DNA of 64,000 nucleotides from CAYLLT01 sp964548565. Its GTDB lineage: Bacteria; Planctomycetota; Phycisphaerae; UBA1845; PWPN01. The notes beneath the pieces are model-generated. The model did not search any database and was not told the origin of the DNA. It saw only the letters and a program-made list of their open reading frames with translations. This document shows, piece by piece, positions 52,377 through 62,112 of this stretch (position 1 is the stretch's first letter; each line of letters starts with the position of its first letter). The stretch lies in NCBI GenBank assembly GCA_964548565.1, contig CAZJTF010000001.1, forward strand, positions 1-64,000, read 5' to 3'. A program made the position numbers and the translations under genes.

Positions 52377-53240
52377 CTACGGGATCCGGTCGAGAACCTT
52401 GTAATACGCAGCCTGCTCCTCGGGCTTGGGTGCAACCGAGGTGATGGGTCGCAGTGCCTTCAGCAGATCCGGCCGCGCCCATCGCACCGACCCGTCTCCG
52501 AACAGCCGCATGTAGCCTTTCCCCTGGTGCGGTGCGGAAACGTAGCCGACATCAATGCCTCCGCCCTTGAACTGGTCCACTCCCGTGAAGTCGGAGTAGA
52601 TGACTTTCTGGGCGAGGCTCGTCGTGATCAGTCTTGCGGGGTTTGCGTTGAGCATCGTCTCGGTGTAGCGCCCCAGCCGCCAGTAGGTGATGACGCCGGC
52701 CGGCATCGGGTCGGTCCGGGCGCCCGCGCCGATCTGTGCATTGGCGGCCATGACCTCGATGAGGCGCGCGGGATACGAGCAGCGGAGCTGCACCTTCGGG
52801 TTCAGGGCCTCCCACTCGCTCTCCCAGTACCACTTGTTGTCGGGGCCGTTGAATGCGAGGCTCGCGCTGTGCGAGGCATGCTGGCCGGGGCAGTAGAAAG
52901 CCCGCGGGTCCTTGATGTACTTGCGGTTGGCCAGTTTCCCCAGGTTGATCGTCCCGACCGCCGGGCTCCGCATGTAGTAGGTCGTGAATGAGCTCGCCGT
53001 TCGGTACAGCGGCGGCAGGTTTTCGCGCGAATCGTTGGCGTAGGCAAGGATCGCCAGGCTGAGCTGGTGCAGGTTGCTGCTGCATTGGGAGCGCTTGGCT
53101 GACTCCCGTGCCGATTTCAGGCTCGGAATCAGGATGGCGACCAGCAGGGCGATGATCGCGACAACCACCAGCACTTCAATGAGCGTGAATGCCCGAACTT
53201 GTCGGCTCGGTCGTGAACCCTGCAACGTCGGCATGGGCAT
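52377..53240 (-). CDS. Pseudopilin-like protein with prepilin N-terminus and H-X9-DG-type C-terminus
   Basis: The 287-residue protein has a type IV prepilin/type II secretion signal (RAFTLIEVLVVVAIIALLVA) with cleavage before Phe, preceded by Ala rather than the usual Gly. The C-terminus contains APHQGKGYMRLFGDGSVRW, typical of the planctomycete H-X9-DG pseudopilins. GGAGG precedes the ATG at 53240. It is the first gene of the second surface series. Such proteins are thought to form or dock onto a type II secretion or pilus-like fibre; cargo specificity is my inference. Confidence 0.85.
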   Translation of the reverse strand: MPMPTLQGSRPSRQVRAFTLIEVLVVVAIIALLVAILIPSLKSARESAKRSQCSSNLHQLSLAILAYANDSRENLPPLYRTASSFTTYYMRSPAVGTINLGKLANRKYIKDPRAFYCPGQHASHSASLAFNGPDNKWYWESEWEALNPKVQLRCSYPARLIEVMAANAQIGAGARTDPMPAGVITYWRLGRYTETMLNANPARLITTSLAQKVIYSDFTGVDQFKGGGIDVGYVSAPHQGKGYMRLFGDGSVRWARPDLLKALRPITSVAPKPEEQAAYYKVLDRIP

Positions 53241-53591
53241 GAGGCTGCCTCCGACAACGAGATAACAACGCCGCCTGAAAAGACTTGCATGGCCGGACCT
53301 GCCGCGGCCGATCTGACATTCCTGCGCCCCGGGCCGGATCGATATGAACCGGATCCGACACGGGGACAGACCGTCGGCAGTCCACCTGTTCCCCTGCAGC
53401 TTATGCTTTGCCGCCCAGCCATTCAAGACAGAAATCGGTGGTAACCGGTAACTCCGATCCGCGGGCGTTTTGATGTTGGGCGTCAGAGCAAAACGCACCG
53501 CACCTTTTTTGATGTGGTGCTCGTCCACCTGGCCCAACGGCACGGCTGCGACAAGGGGTAACCGCACCGGATCGGTCTGCCCGGTCCGAAA
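53241..53591. other. Intergenic region between the two surface series
   Basis: A perfect 8-base inverted repeat (GCGTTTTG at 53465-53472, CAAAACGC at 53489-53496) and a run of six T at 53505-53510 are seen on the plus strand. On the minus strand TTGAAT and CATAAG stand 15 bases apart, a weak promoter candidate for the pseudopilin gene. No gene was recognised. Confidence 0.35.
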
Positions 53592-56500
53592 TCAATTGAG
53601 GCAGTTGGTATCGATGTCCCGGTTCGCCCCTGAGAGGCAGTCGAGCAGCATCTCCACGTCCGCCTGGTCGACGAGGGGGTCGAGGTTGAAATTCACCGGC
53701 TCACAGCCGGGCAGCACCTCGATGTTCCCGTTCGGCGTCAGGCAGATCTGGACATATCCGAAGTCCGTCTGGTCCACATCGCCATCCTTGTCGACGTCCG
53801 TCGGAATCGCAAACGCCGAGCGGCTGGCCAGCGCGTAAACGTTGCCGTCGAATGCCGTCAGGTACATCACGTTGCCGATGATGCACGGTGCCGAGAGCAG
53901 GGGGGTTCCGAACCGCATCGACCAGACTTCGGCTCCTGTATCGAGGTTGAGGGCGTACAATCGCCCGTCGCCGCAGGGCACGTAAGCGATGCGATCCGCG
54001 ATCGTGGGGCTTCCGGCCAGCGCCGCGAACGTGTTGTTGTACGGCGCCATCTTCAGGGCCGACGTCGCGAGCTGCTTTTCCCAGATCTGCGCGCCCGTAT
54101 CGAGCCGGAAGCCGCGAATGTACCCCGTGCCGCCCGCGACCACAATGCCGTTCGCCACCGCCGGGGTCGACGCGGAACGCCCGCCACCCAGTGGGCGCGT
54201 CCACCTTGAGGAGCCGTTAGCCAGCACAGCGCAGTGCAGCGTGCCGCTGTAGTCGGTGAAGAGCACGTCATTGCCGACAATCACCGGGCTGCCGTGCAGC
54301 CCCTGGACCGAGTACTGCCAGATCGTCGCCCCCGTCGCAGCGTTTACTGCCCGCACGTTGTTGGCCCAGTTGGCCGGCACCACCACGATGTTGCCCGTCC
54401 CCGACGGGCAGGCGTTTGAACTGATCCAGTCCGCCCCGTAACTCTGTGGCCAGTTCTTCGAGCCGGTGGCGGGGTTGAACGAGGCGAAATACGCGTACGT
54501 TCCCGCGAACAGCGCGCCGTTGAGCAGAAGCGGCCCGCTGTACTGGAACCGCTGGTACGGCGACCCCAGCTCAGAACTCCAGATCGGCGCGCCCGTCGTC
54601 CGGTTCAGCGCGTGCACGACGCCGCCGTGCGAGCAGGCGTACACGCGATCCTGGTCCAGCGTCACGCTGTGCGAGACTGCCGCCGGCGTGGGCGTGAACC
54701 ACACGCGGGACCCATCCTCCGCCTTGAGCGCGAGCACGCCGTTCTTCTCGAGGTCCCCGCGATCCTTCACGCCGACATAGACCGTCTTATCCTTCACGAC
54801 GGGGGAGCCGAAATCGATCGTCCCTTCCGTATCGGCCGCCCAGACCGGCCCCAGGGGAGGCTCCAGTGCACCTGCGGCCACCCCGCCCCGCGCCGGCCCG
54901 CCGCCGAACTGCGTCCACTCGCCGTCTGGAGCCGTCCGCGGCTTCCGCAGCCCGAGCACGGTGAACGTCGTCTGCGCGGTGGATGTTTCGCCGCGGTCAT
55001 TCGTCGCCGTCACGTGCAGATCATATGCACCGCGCGGAATCTGCGCCGCCGGCAGCATCGTCCGCCAACTCCACTGCCCCTGCCGCGTGAGCGAGCCCTC
55101 CGCGACCACTTCGCCGGAATGCTCGACGCGATAACCCACCGACTCCACGTCCGCCGACGTTTCGTACGCGTTAACGATCACCAGCACGTCGTCATTCGGC
55201 ACGAGCACGGAGTTCGACGGCGTCACGATCTGCAGCTGCTTGCCGTCGGCGATCCATCGCATCCGGCTCGTCGACCGGTCCGTCGTGACGCTGATCACCT
55301 TGAACCCGGCCGGCGAGCAGTCGATCCCACCGAAGAGGAAGGTCGCGGTGTTGTAGGACGTCATGCTGCCGACAGACACCGTGTGCTGCGAGTGCCAGTG
55401 GCCGCTGAACACCGCTTCCGCTGACCACGACTGGAATTGCGTGTGCTCTTCCTGAGACGGCGAGTAGTGCTGGAAGATGAACAGCCGCTTGCTGCCGCGA
55501 AGAAGCTGCAGATCCTTGGCGACCCACGCCTGCTGCTGCGTCGTCTTCTGGATCGCGTTCAGGATCAGGAAGTGGCAGTCCGCGTAGTCGAACGAGTAGT
55601 AGTCGGGCCCCAGGTACTTGCGGTAATTCGAGGCGCCGCCGCTGTTCGCGTCGTGGTTGCCGAACACGCTGAATACAGGCACCGCCGAGCTGTTCACGCC
55701 CGCCACGTACCCGTCGAAGTGCGACAGGTTGCTGCCCGAGTCCGCCAGATCTCCCGTGGCCAGGATGAATTTCGGCGGGCTCTTCAATGCCGCCACCTCG
55801 CCCAGGGCCGACGTGAGAAGCGCGGTCGTCCCGTTCCCGCCGATGTGAATGTCGGAGATCTGCGCGAAGTCGAACGGTCGCGACTCCTCGGCCGACGCCA
55901 GTGCGAAGCTGAAATCCGCCGGCGCCGAGCTTCCGCTGATTCGCTTGTACCACGTGTTTGTCTTTGCGTACCCGCTCGGAAGCGAGATGTAGATCAGCCG
56001 GGCGTCTCCTGCCGCGTTGGGCAGCGTGTACGTGCCGTCGCCCGCCGTCACCGCGAGGTCTATCGTGTCCGACACACCTACGCCGGCGATGCCCGCCTCA
56101 CCCTCGTCTTTCACGCCGTCGCCGTCAGCATCATTGAACACGGTGCCGGTGATCGGTCCGCTCCACCCGCCTCCCCGGTAGATCACGATCGGCGGAACCG
56201 TCCCCGCCTTCACGTCTTCGGCATACTTGAGCATGTTGCGCATCAGTCGCGGGGCCTGCAGCTTCGCCTGGGTGTTGCCGATGTTCCGCGCCTTGTCCGG
56301 CGCCAGTGACAGGAACAGCGCCCGCCCGGTCCCCCAGCCTGCCTCGACGATGCTGGCCAGCGACACATCCGTGGCGCCGTCGCCCGCGAGCACGCCCACC
56401 TGCTCGAACGTGACGATGCTCTCCCAGGATGTCGACCACGTGGCGCTCCCCGTGTATCGCCACCCCTGGAGATTCGAATCAGAGATGACGTTCGGCGTGC

Positions 56501-57002
56501 TGAACAGCTGGTGCCCGGTCTGCACGCGATAGACCAGGTCGAAATCCGGGTCCCCGCGGACCACGCGCGCCGGCAACGGGACCCAGCTCTCCTGCGCGAC
56601 GGTCTGGTCAGCCTGCGTCAGCATGATGACCGTCCCGCCGTTGTTCACGAACTGGTTGAGCGTCGTCGCGGCGCTCGCCAGGGCCGATTTAATCGTGCTT
56701 TGCTGCGTGCAGAAGCTGCCGACGATAAACGTGTCGAAACCGGCGAGATTGATCGCCTGACCGCTCTGCACCTGGGCAGTCTTGTCGGTATAGCTCTGCC
56801 CGATGTCCGTGAGCAGCTGGCCGAGCCCCTTCGTGTTCGAGAACTGGTCCTGGTAGTCCAGAATCGCCACGGTAACCGCCCCGCGCGCCGACAGGGACAC
56901 CGCCAGCGCGACCAGGATCGCGAGTGCGCCCGCGCTTCTCCCTGCCCGCCCTGGTCCCGCTGTGTTGACCTGCTCCGCGGAACGAACGACCGATCCCGAC
57001 AT
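53592..57002 (-). CDS. Exported metallophosphoesterase fused to a PQQ-type propeller, with dockerin-like tail
   Basis: The 1136-residue protein has a signal segment at about 25-42; a Rossmann-like region (TVAILDYQDQFSNT, FVNNGGTVIML); a short SdrD-type beta domain (GTVFNDADGDGVKDEG); a calcineurin-like phosphoesterase with DFAQISDIHIGG, LATGDLADSG, FGNHDANSG, FIFQHYSPS and GHWHSQH; an Ig-like strand domain; and a WD-like PQQ_2 propeller (GVLALKAEDGSRVWF, NAATGATIWQYS, YALNLDTGAEVWSM). The last 70 residues are a degenerate EF-hand pair (DVDKDGDVDQTDFGY). The phosphoesterase metal residues are complete. It is fourth in the first surface series. Its substrate is unknown. Confidence 0.85.
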   Translation of the reverse strand: MSGSVVRSAEQVNTAGPGRAGRSAGALAILVALAVSLSARGAVTVAILDYQDQFSNTKGLGQLLTDIGQSYTDKTAQVQSGQAINLAGFDTFIVGSFCTQQSTIKSALASAATTLNQFVNNGGTVIMLTQADQTVAQESWVPLPARVVRGDPDFDLVYRVQTGHQLFSTPNVISDSNLQGWRYTGSATWSTSWESIVTFEQVGVLAGDGATDVSLASIVEAGWGTGRALFLSLAPDKARNIGNTQAKLQAPRLMRNMLKYAEDVKAGTVPPIVIYRGGGWSGPITGTVFNDADGDGVKDEGEAGIAGVGVSDTIDLAVTAGDGTYTLPNAAGDARLIYISLPSGYAKTNTWYKRISGSSAPADFSFALASAEESRPFDFAQISDIHIGGNGTTALLTSALGEVAALKSPPKFILATGDLADSGSNLSHFDGYVAGVNSSAVPVFSVFGNHDANSGGASNYRKYLGPDYYSFDYADCHFLILNAIQKTTQQQAWVAKDLQLLRGSKRLFIFQHYSPSQEEHTQFQSWSAEAVFSGHWHSQHTVSVGSMTSYNTATFLFGGIDCSPAGFKVISVTTDRSTSRMRWIADGKQLQIVTPSNSVLVPNDDVLVIVNAYETSADVESVGYRVEHSGEVVAEGSLTRQGQWSWRTMLPAAQIPRGAYDLHVTATNDRGETSTAQTTFTVLGLRKPRTAPDGEWTQFGGGPARGGVAAGALEPPLGPVWAADTEGTIDFGSPVVKDKTVYVGVKDRGDLEKNGVLALKAEDGSRVWFTPTPAAVSHSVTLDQDRVYACSHGGVVHALNRTTGAPIWSSELGSPYQRFQYSGPLLLNGALFAGTYAYFASFNPATGSKNWPQSYGADWISSNACPSGTGNIVVVPANWANNVRAVNAATGATIWQYSVQGLHGSPVIVGNDVLFTDYSGTLHCAVLANGSSRWTRPLGGGRSASTPAVANGIVVAGGTGYIRGFRLDTGAQIWEKQLATSALKMAPYNNTFAALAGSPTIADRIAYVPCGDGRLYALNLDTGAEVWSMRFGTPLLSAPCIIGNVMYLTAFDGNVYALASRSAFAIPTDVDKDGDVDQTDFGYVQICLTPNGNIEVLPGCEPVNFNLDPLVDQADVEMLLDCLSGANRDIDTNCLN

Positions 57003-57151
57003 AGGACAGCTCGACAAATAAGGGCGCTGCCGGGTCAGACAGAAACTTTCCAGCCGACCCGGCAGCGCCGGCCCTGAAAACTGTCTACCGGGAAGCGGGC
57101 TGCTCTCCCCATCGCCCGCTCCCCCGGTAGAAGCGTGACTCCGCCTGCCCC

Positions 57152-58726
57152 TCAGCGCGACAGGCTGCGGCGACGCCTCGCCGCGACGATCCCGCAGGCG
57201 GCCATCATCATCAGGCACAGCCCGGGTTCCGGAATCTCGACGACCAGCGGCGTGCCCGGAATCCCGCCGTACCACGTGTAGTAAGCGCCATTGTCGGCGC
57301 CGCCGTTGCCCCAGCTCGCCAGCCCGACGCTGCCCGCCAGGATCGGGTCGTTCAGGTCGGTGATGACCGGGTAGTTGATCGGCAGGCCCCCGACGGGGGT
57401 CACCTGCACGAACAGCTGGTTTCCGATGGCCTTGACGCTCAGGTCGAACGGAACTTCCGTCCCCGCCCCGCCCGAATCATCCATGAACACGAACAGAGGA
57501 TTCGACTGGTTGTCGCGGAACAGCTCGGACCAGACGCCGTCCTTGAACTTCTGCACCGACAGCCCCTGCGGCGCCCGCTCCCACATGTTCGTCGCCGTGA
57601 TCGTCTGCCGGGCGAAGTTGACCCGGTAGAATGCGCTGTCGTTCTCCTGCACGCGCACGAGCACACCCACCCCGTCGTCGTCCAGGTTGGCGACCCGCAC
57701 CTTCATTTCGTAGTTCGACATCGCGCTGCTGCCGGGCTCGTTGACAACGACGGCGGGGCTGATGAAGTCCACGTTCGGCGTGGCCTGCGTCGCCCATTCG
57801 TAACCGTTGCTGTCCTCACCGATCCGGCCCTTCGGGAACTGCAGGCGGAAATTGCCCAGGTCGTCTCCCTGGCCGCCCGTGTTGCCGGCGGAATTCCGCA
57901 TCGTCACCGCGCGCCAGCTCACCGGCGACGTGAACGATTCCGAAAACAGCGTGTTCGCGTTGTTCGCGTCGGTGACCGTGACCTGGCTGGCCTCGACACC
58001 CCAGAGCGCCCGGAGAGCCGAGGGCGAATTGGCGGTGCCGCCATTGCGCTCATACCAGGAGTGAACGCCGATCTTGCCGGCCTTCAGGTCGGCATCCGTG
58101 CCGCTGTGGATCAGCGTGTTGTCCACGTAGACCGACCAGGCCGTCCCATTCACCTCGACTTTGACGTTCATGGGGAAGTAATTTGCCGCGTCATTGTCGG
58201 TGATCTTCGGCACGAACGTTGTGCTGGGGGCGGCGATCTGCGTGATGGCGTTGTTGACCACCTTCTGGACCGACACGCCCCTGCCGAAACCGAGGTTGCT
58301 GCTCTGGTTGCGCAGCCCCACGCGGAAGTAGTTCCCCGTGTCCTGCCAGCCGAACACGACCCCGAATCCGTCGTCGTCGTTCGTCGTCAGGGTCGTCGTG
58401 AAGTTGTACGCGTCCGGGGTCGTGAAATTGTCGTTGATCATGATGTACGGGGTGTACCGGCCGTCCGTCGAGGAGGTGCTGTCACCCCACCGTCCGCCGC
58501 CCGATTCCTGCAGCGCGCCGGTCCGCAGGTGGATGCCCCAGTTCGGCTTCTCAACCGTCGCCGGCGCCAGGGTCGGCGACTGGTTGGGGTTGGTCGGGTT
58601 CGGATCGACCCATCCGTTGTAGCTGTTGATAAAGGGGTCGCTGATCAGCGGGTCCCCCGGGGCGCCGAGCGCCGGCAGCGCCGCCGCCGCGAGCGACAAC
58701 AAGGCAAGAATTCGCACGATCGTCAT
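57152..58726 (-). CDS. PEP-CTERM protein with two related jelly-roll-like modules
   Basis: The 524-residue protein has a signal peptide to ALGA, a first module (DDDGFGVVFGWQDTGNYF) and a second (DDDGVGVLVRVQENDSAFY), each with the D-D-G-x-G-V-L/V-R/G core seen in concanavalin-like sugar-binding domains. It ends with EIPEPGLCLMMMAACGIV and RRRRSLSR, a PEP-CTERM anchor. The second module contains ITATNMWERAPQGLSVQK, nearly identical to a stretch of its dockerin-tailed neighbour upstream. It is third in the first surface series. Confidence 0.85.
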   Translation of the reverse strand: MTIVRILALLSLAAAALPALGAPGDPLISDPFINSYNGWVDPNPTNPNQSPTLAPATVEKPNWGIHLRTGALQESGGGRWGDSTSSTDGRYTPYIMINDNFTTPDAYNFTTTLTTNDDDGFGVVFGWQDTGNYFRVGLRNQSSNLGFGRGVSVQKVVNNAITQIAAPSTTFVPKITDNDAANYFPMNVKVEVNGTAWSVYVDNTLIHSGTDADLKAGKIGVHSWYERNGGTANSPSALRALWGVEASQVTVTDANNANTLFSESFTSPVSWRAVTMRNSAGNTGGQGDDLGNFRLQFPKGRIGEDSNGYEWATQATPNVDFISPAVVVNEPGSSAMSNYEMKVRVANLDDDGVGVLVRVQENDSAFYRVNFARQTITATNMWERAPQGLSVQKFKDGVWSELFRDNQSNPLFVFMDDSGGAGTEVPFDLSVKAIGNQLFVQVTPVGGLPINYPVITDLNDPILAGSVGLASWGNGGADNGAYYTWYGGIPGTPLVVEIPEPGLCLMMMAACGIVAARRRRSLSR

Positions 58727-58777
58727 CTTCTGCCCTCCTGAGGCTGCTGCCTCGGTTGAATGTCGAACACCTCCAGC

Positions 58778-61700
58778 CTACTCATTGGCACAGTTCGCGT
58801 CCAGAGGCATATCGCCTGAATAGCATGCCTGAAAGATCGCAAAGTCATCCATATCGACGTCCGTGTCGCCGTCGCTGTCCGCCCGGTTGCACCGTACGTC
58901 CGGGTTGGTCCGCGGAATGGTGGGCCCGCTCGCGCAGGTCTTCCAGAGAATAAAGTCGAGATCGTTCACCCGGTTGTCGTCGTTCAGATCCGGGATGGGC
59001 CGTCCGGCAACACCGACGACACGCACATTGTCGAAAACGCCGGCCGTATCGATGTACTTCGTCCAGTCGAAGCCGATCCCCAGGTAGTTGTTGATCTCGT
59101 CGACGCGGCCGTCGGCGTCTCCCATCCCCCACACTGTCGCGCCGATCTTGCCCTGCAGCAGGGGGTTCGACGGATCGGAGAACGACCACATGTACTGTGT
59201 GACGCCGTCCGCCGTCGCGTTCGGCCCGCCGTAATCGCACTCGGAGTCGCTGTCCAGACAGAGCTCGGTCACCTTGATGTTGAAGTCAGCCCCGGTGGCC
59301 TGCAGTTCCAGGCGCCATCTCTGCCCCGGGCGATACACGAAGCCGGCGTTGTAAAACATCTCCTGGTAGGTGCCCGCCAGCCGCTTCTGGACCGACACGC
59401 CCTGCGGCGGGCCGCCGTTCGCGTTGTTCGCCTGGCTCATGAACATCAGGCGGTAAAAGTTCTCCTCGTTCTGGTAGCGGAACAGCACGCCGATCCCGTC
59501 GTTGTCCAGCGCCTGTATGTCCACCGTGTACGTGTAGTCGATCCAGTGGCTCTCGCCGGCCACCGCCCGCGGACCGTCGAAATTGGTCGTGCCCCGCGTG
59601 TTGTTGCCCTCTTCCAGGAAGGCTGTCCCGACAATGTAGCGGTTGTCGCGCGCGCCCAGCGCCTTCAGATCCTCGCGGATGCCGATCCCCGAGGTCTTCG
59701 CTCCCGTCCATGCCTGGCTGTACGACGCCGACTCGCCCAGTACCGAGTCCACATCGGACATCGTCTCCTGCGTGGCATCCACCCAGCCTTTCGGATCGGG
59801 CGCACCCATCCCGTCGGTGAACACAGGCTGGCTCTGGCCCGCCAGCGTCAGCTTGATCTCGCGGAACTCGTTGACGTTGTTGCCCCAGGTGTGCAGGCCC
59901 ACCGTGCCGCGCGTGAGCGGCGCGGGATCCACCACCGTCGCCTGGTAATAGTTGTCCTGTTCGTATCCGGTATCGAGCGTGTCGATCTGGATCCGGAACG
60001 TCCCGCCGGTGCAGATCACCCGCGCCCGCCAGATCTTGAACCCCTCCTCGATACCTCCGCCCGCCGCCCAGCCGGCCGAGTTGTACTTGAAGCCCGCCAG
60101 CGGCGTGCTATCGTTGTCCCCGGGCGCGGTCGAATCGATATCGCTGAACAGCTCCGAGTACACGCCGTTCACGACCCGCTGAACGCTGATGCCCGACGGC
60201 GGCGCGCCCGTGCTGACCTGCGCCTCGTCCTGGAACGTCAACCGGTAGAAGTTCTTCTCGTCCTGGAACCGGAACAAGAGACCGATGCCGTCGTCATCGT
60301 GCGCCTCGATCACGGCCTCGTATGTGTAGTCCGTCCAGTTGGTCGCCCCCGGATCCATGCGGACCAGCCGCGGCCCCTGGAACTCCCGCCGCTGACCCGT
60401 ACCGTCCGCCATGTTGGCATTGCTCGACATCTCCAGGGCGGAGTTCTGGAATTTGCGGATCCAGCTTCCGGTCAGGCTGGTTCGGATGGGCACGCCCCGC
60501 GCGATGTTCGTTGCGACTCCGCCCACGACCTTCTGGGCCGAGGCGCCCTGGGCAAAGCCGTAGCTCCCGGTCGCCTCGTTTCGGAAGCCGACCCGGAAGT
60601 AGTTGTTGTCATCCACGTGCCCGAATACGAGCCCCAGCCCGTCATTGTCGTAACTTCGCAGGCGGGCACGGAGCGTGTAGTCCGCCCCGGCGTTGAACCC
60701 GTCCTTCACGAGCACGTACGGAACGTACTTCCCGTCACCATTCGTGCCGCCGTCGAGCGAGCCGCCGTTCCTCTGGCGACCGTCCGTGGGATCGAGAAGG
60801 TTTGCCGTCGACAGCAGGCGGATGCCCCATGCGGCGGGCCGCCCCGCGATCTGCGGAACCGCCGGGTCGTACGTGCTTCGCCAGTTGTTGTAACCCTTCG
60901 GCAACACGTCCCCGACCAGCGTGATCGGCGTCGCGTCCGTGGTCACAATGAACGGCGTGCTGACCCCCCCGTAGCTGTAGAAGAACGTCGCGTCATTACC
61001 CCACGCGTGCAGTCCGGCCGTGCCGGCGGGCACCGGGTCGCTGGCGTCCACGATGTCCGGATACGTGATGGTCTGAGGTGACGGGCCGGCCGGATCGTTC
61101 ACAACCGTCAGTTGGATTGTCGCCGTCCCGCCGCTGCCCGTGATCCGCGCCCGCACATCGAACGGGATGTTTGAGGCGTACGTGAACAGCGGGCTACCCT
61201 GGTTGTCCCGGAAGATTTCGCTCCAGACACCGTTGCGGCACTTCTGGACCGAGACGCCCTGGGGGGCCCGCTCCCACGCGTTGGTCGCGGTAATCGCCTG
61301 ACGGACAAACGTGATCCGGTAGAAGTTCGTATCATCCTGCGCCCGGAGTAACACGCCCATGCCGTCGTCGTCCGTGGCCAGCAACCGGACCTTCGCTTCG
61401 TAATCGGCCCAGGCAGAACTGCCGGCCGCGTCGTACGCGACAGCAATGCCCATGAAGTCCACGTTGGGGGCGTTGTTGGTGGCCCACGTAAAGTAATTGC
61501 TGTCGTCCGTGTAGGCGCCCCGGTGGAAATCCCACCGCAGGTCCCCCAGGCTTCCCAACTCGGTCACCGCCGCGCCCATCGCGTTGGTCGTGAGCATCCG
61601 CCGCCATTTGCCTGCGATGATCGCCGGAAGCTCCCACGTCTCCTGCAGCAGGGTCGCCCCGGCGCCGTCCTCCACAGTTAAGTACTCGCACTCCGTCCCC

Positions 61701-62044
61701 GAAATGGGGCTTCCACCGCGCTGAGCCCAGGACATCACGCCCACCGACCCCGCATGCAGATCCGGATCCGTTCCCGACAGCGTGGCGCTGCCGTTCACGG
61801 TAATGGTGAACGTCTGCCCCACGACCCGCACCTCCACGTCGAAGGGCGTCCCGTCGATCGGGGGCGAAAAGTCGTGCGGAACAGACCACGCCGGCAGCGC
61901 CGCGTGCGTCATGGCGTTCTGCCACGGGGCCCGGTTGAAATCGTCCTCGAAGAGCAGGCTCTGCCCGGCCGTGGTCGAGACCACCCCCAACAGCAGCGCG
62001 CAGAACAACCCTTTCCCCATGAAGGCTCCGTGCCGTTGTGACAT
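58778..62044 (-). CDS. Exported multi-module protein (same modules as its PEP-CTERM neighbour) with dockerin-like tail
   Basis: The 1088-residue protein has a signal peptide to TTAG and at least four copies of the jelly-roll-like module: TDDDGMGVLLRAQDDTNFY, YDNDGLGLVFGHVDDNNYF, HDDDGIGLLFRFQDEKNFY and LDNDGIGVLFRYQNEENFY. The C-terminus is the 4-Cys double EF-hand (DLNDDNRVNDLDFILWKTC, DGDTDVDMDDFAIFQAC). Relative to the PEP-CTERM neighbour its first two modules are in the opposite order (B then A). AGAGGAGC precedes the ATG at 62044. It is likely a cell-surface carbohydrate-binding protein, second in the first surface series. Confidence 0.8.
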   Translation of the reverse strand: MSQRHGAFMGKGLFCALLLGVVSTTAGQSLLFEDDFNRAPWQNAMTHAALPAWSVPHDFSPPIDGTPFDVEVRVVGQTFTITVNGSATLSGTDPDLHAGSVGVMSWAQRGGSPISGTECEYLTVEDGAGATLLQETWELPAIIAGKWRRMLTTNAMGAAVTELGSLGDLRWDFHRGAYTDDSNYFTWATNNAPNVDFMGIAVAYDAAGSSAWADYEAKVRLLATDDDGMGVLLRAQDDTNFYRITFVRQAITATNAWERAPQGVSVQKCRNGVWSEIFRDNQGSPLFTYASNIPFDVRARITGSGGTATIQLTVVNDPAGPSPQTITYPDIVDASDPVPAGTAGLHAWGNDATFFYSYGGVSTPFIVTTDATPITLVGDVLPKGYNNWRSTYDPAVPQIAGRPAAWGIRLLSTANLLDPTDGRQRNGGSLDGGTNGDGKYVPYVLVKDGFNAGADYTLRARLRSYDNDGLGLVFGHVDDNNYFRVGFRNEATGSYGFAQGASAQKVVGGVATNIARGVPIRTSLTGSWIRKFQNSALEMSSNANMADGTGQRREFQGPRLVRMDPGATNWTDYTYEAVIEAHDDDGIGLLFRFQDEKNFYRLTFQDEAQVSTGAPPSGISVQRVVNGVYSELFSDIDSTAPGDNDSTPLAGFKYNSAGWAAGGGIEEGFKIWRARVICTGGTFRIQIDTLDTGYEQDNYYQATVVDPAPLTRGTVGLHTWGNNVNEFREIKLTLAGQSQPVFTDGMGAPDPKGWVDATQETMSDVDSVLGESASYSQAWTGAKTSGIGIREDLKALGARDNRYIVGTAFLEEGNNTRGTTNFDGPRAVAGESHWIDYTYTVDIQALDNDGIGVLFRYQNEENFYRLMFMSQANNANGGPPQGVSVQKRLAGTYQEMFYNAGFVYRPGQRWRLELQATGADFNIKVTELCLDSDSECDYGGPNATADGVTQYMWSFSDPSNPLLQGKIGATVWGMGDADGRVDEINNYLGIGFDWTKYIDTAGVFDNVRVVGVAGRPIPDLNDDNRVNDLDFILWKTCASGPTIPRTNPDVRCNRADSDGDTDVDMDDFAIFQACYSGDMPLDANCANE

Positions 62045-62112
62045 GTTGAGCTCCTCTACCCTGACGTCAGACCACAATTCTCAACCGGCGTCTGAAAACG
62101 TCCCCGCTGGTC

